From: an uncultured Pelagibacteraceae bacterium
GTDB lineage: Bacteria > Pseudomonadota > Alphaproteobacteria > Pelagibacterales > Pelagibacteraceae
Assembly: GCA_902631535.1 (NCBI GenBank)
Contig: CACOYX010000005.1
Location: 1-64,000 of the forward strand
Reading direction: 5' to 3'
Length of the DNA: 64,000 nucleotides
The translations under genes and the position numbers were made by a program. Each line of letters starts with the position of its first letter. Position 1 is the first letter of the stretch. Positions 62,511 to 64,000 of this stretch are shown here, in pieces. The notes under the pieces were generated by a model. That model saw only the letters and a program-made list of their open reading frames with translations. It was not told the DNA's origin and made no database searches.

Positions 62511-63605
62511 ATGGAAGAACAAAAAACAGCTTTATATAATTACCATAAGAATCTTGGTGCTAAATTTGTTTCCTTTGCAGGTTATGAAATGCCAATTCAA
62601 TACAAAGATGGAATTGTAAAAGAACATATTTCAACAAGATCATACGCAGGTTTTTTTGATGTTTCTCATATGGGACAGTTTTTTTTAGAGGGAGACAAGA
62701 CATTAACTGATGCTTTAGAAAAAATTATTCCAGCAGATCTTAGATCTTTAAAACTAAATCATTCTAAATATTCTTTCTTACTAAATAACGAAGGAGGAAT
62801 TATAGATGATTTAATTATTACAAAAACCTCTAAAGGATTCTGCATAATATTAAATGCAGCATGTAAAGATAATGATGTAAAACAAATTGAAAAATTTTTA
62901 AAAAAAGATCACAAATATTTTTTAAATAACGATTTATCCTTGATAGCATTACAAGGACCAAAAGCAGTTGAGATTTTAGAAAAACTTGTACCTGGTGTTT
63001 CGAATTTGAAGTTTATGACAGGTGATAATTTTAAGTTTGATAATGAAGACTTATATATAACTAGATCTGGATATACTGGTGAAGATGGTTTTGAAATATC
63101 TATTCCAAACATTAAAGTTGAAAAACTTATTTCATTCTTAAAAGAAAACAAAGTTAATGCTGTAGGATTAGGAGCCAGAGATACATTGAGACTTGAGGCT
63201 GGACTATGTTTATATGGTCATGATTTAAATGAAAAGATTAATCCTATTGAAGCTAATTTAAAATGGGCGATTGCTAAGAGAAGACGCGAAGAAGGTGGCT
63301 TTAATGGTTGGGAAAAAATCAAAAAATTAATTGAAAATGGTAGTGAAAAAAAAAGAGTTGGTATTTTGCCTGAAGGAAGAATTATTGCTAGAGAAAATAC
63401 CAAAATTTTTTCTGAAAGCGGAGAAGAGATTGGTTTAATAACTAGTGGAACTTTTGGCCCAAGTGTAAACGCACCAGTTGCAATGGGATATATTTATACA
63501 AAACATGCAGAAATTGGAACAAAAGTTCATTTGGAAATAAGAGGAAAGAAACATGGGGGTAAAGTTTCTGAACTTCCTTTTTTCAAGAAGAGTTATGTTA
63601 AATAA
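62511..63605 (+). CDS. gcvT: Glycine cleavage system T protein (aminomethyltransferase)
   Basis: [39 protein letters not shown]. Confidence 0.96.
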   Translation: MEEQKTALYNYHKNLGAKFVSFAGYEMPIQYKDGIVKEHISTRSYAGFFDVSHMGQFFLEGDKTLTDALEKIIPADLRSLKLNHSKYSFLLNNEGGIIDDLIITKTSKGFCIILNAACKDNDVKQIEKFLKKDHKYFLNNDLSLIALQGPKAVEILEKLVPGVSNLKFMTGDNFKFDNEDLYITRSGYTGEDGFEISIPNIKVEKLISFLKENKVNAVGLGARDTLRLEAGLCLYGHDLNEKINPIEANLKWAIAKRRREEGGFNGWEKIKKLIENGSEKKRVGILPEGRIIARENTKIFSESGEEIGLITSGTFGPSVNAPVAMGYIYTKHAEIGTKVHLEIRGKKHGGKVSELPFFKKSYVK

Positions 63606-63619
63606 TAAAGGAGCTAAAG

Positions 63620-64000
63620 ATGAGTGAGAAAAAATTTTCAAAAAAACATGAGTGGGTTTCACTTGATGGCGATACCGCAACCGTTGGTATTACTAAACAT
63701 GCTACTGAAATGTTAGGAGACATTGTTTTTGTTGAAGTTCCTGAACCAGGTAAATCAGTTGAGAAGGATGGTCAAGCCGCTGTCGTTGAGTCAACAAAAG
63801 CAGCAAGTGATGTTTATTCTCCAGTCTCAGGAGAGATTTTAGAGGGAAATAAATCAATTGTAGACGACCCAGGAAATGTAAACTCTGATCCAGAGGGAGT
63901 AAGTTGGTTTTTTAAAATAAAAGTTAAAGATAAATCTGAGTTTGACACATTAATGAACAAAGCAGATTACGATAAATTTTGTGCGGAAAATCCTAGCTAA
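63620..64000 (+). CDS. gcvH: Glycine cleavage system H protein
   Basis: Lipoyl domain [14 protein letters not shown]; complete at window end. Confidence 0.96.
   Translation: MSEKKFSKKHEWVSLDGDTATVGITKHATEMLGDIVFVEVPEPGKSVEKDGQAAVVESTKAASDVYSPVSGEILEGNKSIVDDPGNVNSDPEGVSWFFKIKVKDKSEFDTLMNKADYDKFCAENPS

Noticed and set aside
62909-63680. Three minus-strand ORFs across gcvT/gcvH
   Set aside because: Antisense to two well-supported glycine cleavage genes.

Overview
This 64 kb window is very AT-rich, gene-dense and almost free of spacers. Gene content and order look like a streamlined SAR11 / Candidatus Pelagibacter-type alphaproteobacterial chromosome (inference from the encoded proteins, no search run). 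I see no rRNA, tRNA, CRISPR array, prophage or transposon.

Main blocks:
- permuted two-piece tmRNA (minus strand), thyX, mrp, hflKC, degP-like protease, miaA
- ilvBHC-leuA
- mreBCD-mrdA-rodA and a bactofilin
- tandem paralogous lipoproteins
- an organosulfur/redox block (rhodanese, metY, bhmT, gshB-gshA plus an extra ATP-grasp ligase, cysE, msrB, ccdA, grx)
- two liv-type ABC importers, the first followed by azlCD
- a csiD/glaH-like dioxygenase next to a tctCBA tripartite tricarboxylate transporter
- acnA-prpD
- gcvT-gcvH

The most interesting signals are non-coding or very small:
1. A 34-nt structured element at the end of the tmRNA coding piece is repeated (32/34 identical) about 180 bp downstream. 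It brackets a 22-aa single-TM microprotein ORF with a strong Shine-Dalgarno (SD).
2. A tandem SAM-II/terminator/SAM-V leader lies before bhmT. The SAM-V SD serves a previously unlisted 21-codon uORF whose stop overlaps the bhmT start, not bhmT itself.
3. A tandem glycine riboswitch has a visible mutually exclusive pairing with the gcvT RBS/start.
4. A common (TTAA)n-AGGGAAATAAT leader precedes all three periplasmic binding protein genes.
5. A three-gene overlapping ATP-grasp/GshA/GshB operon.
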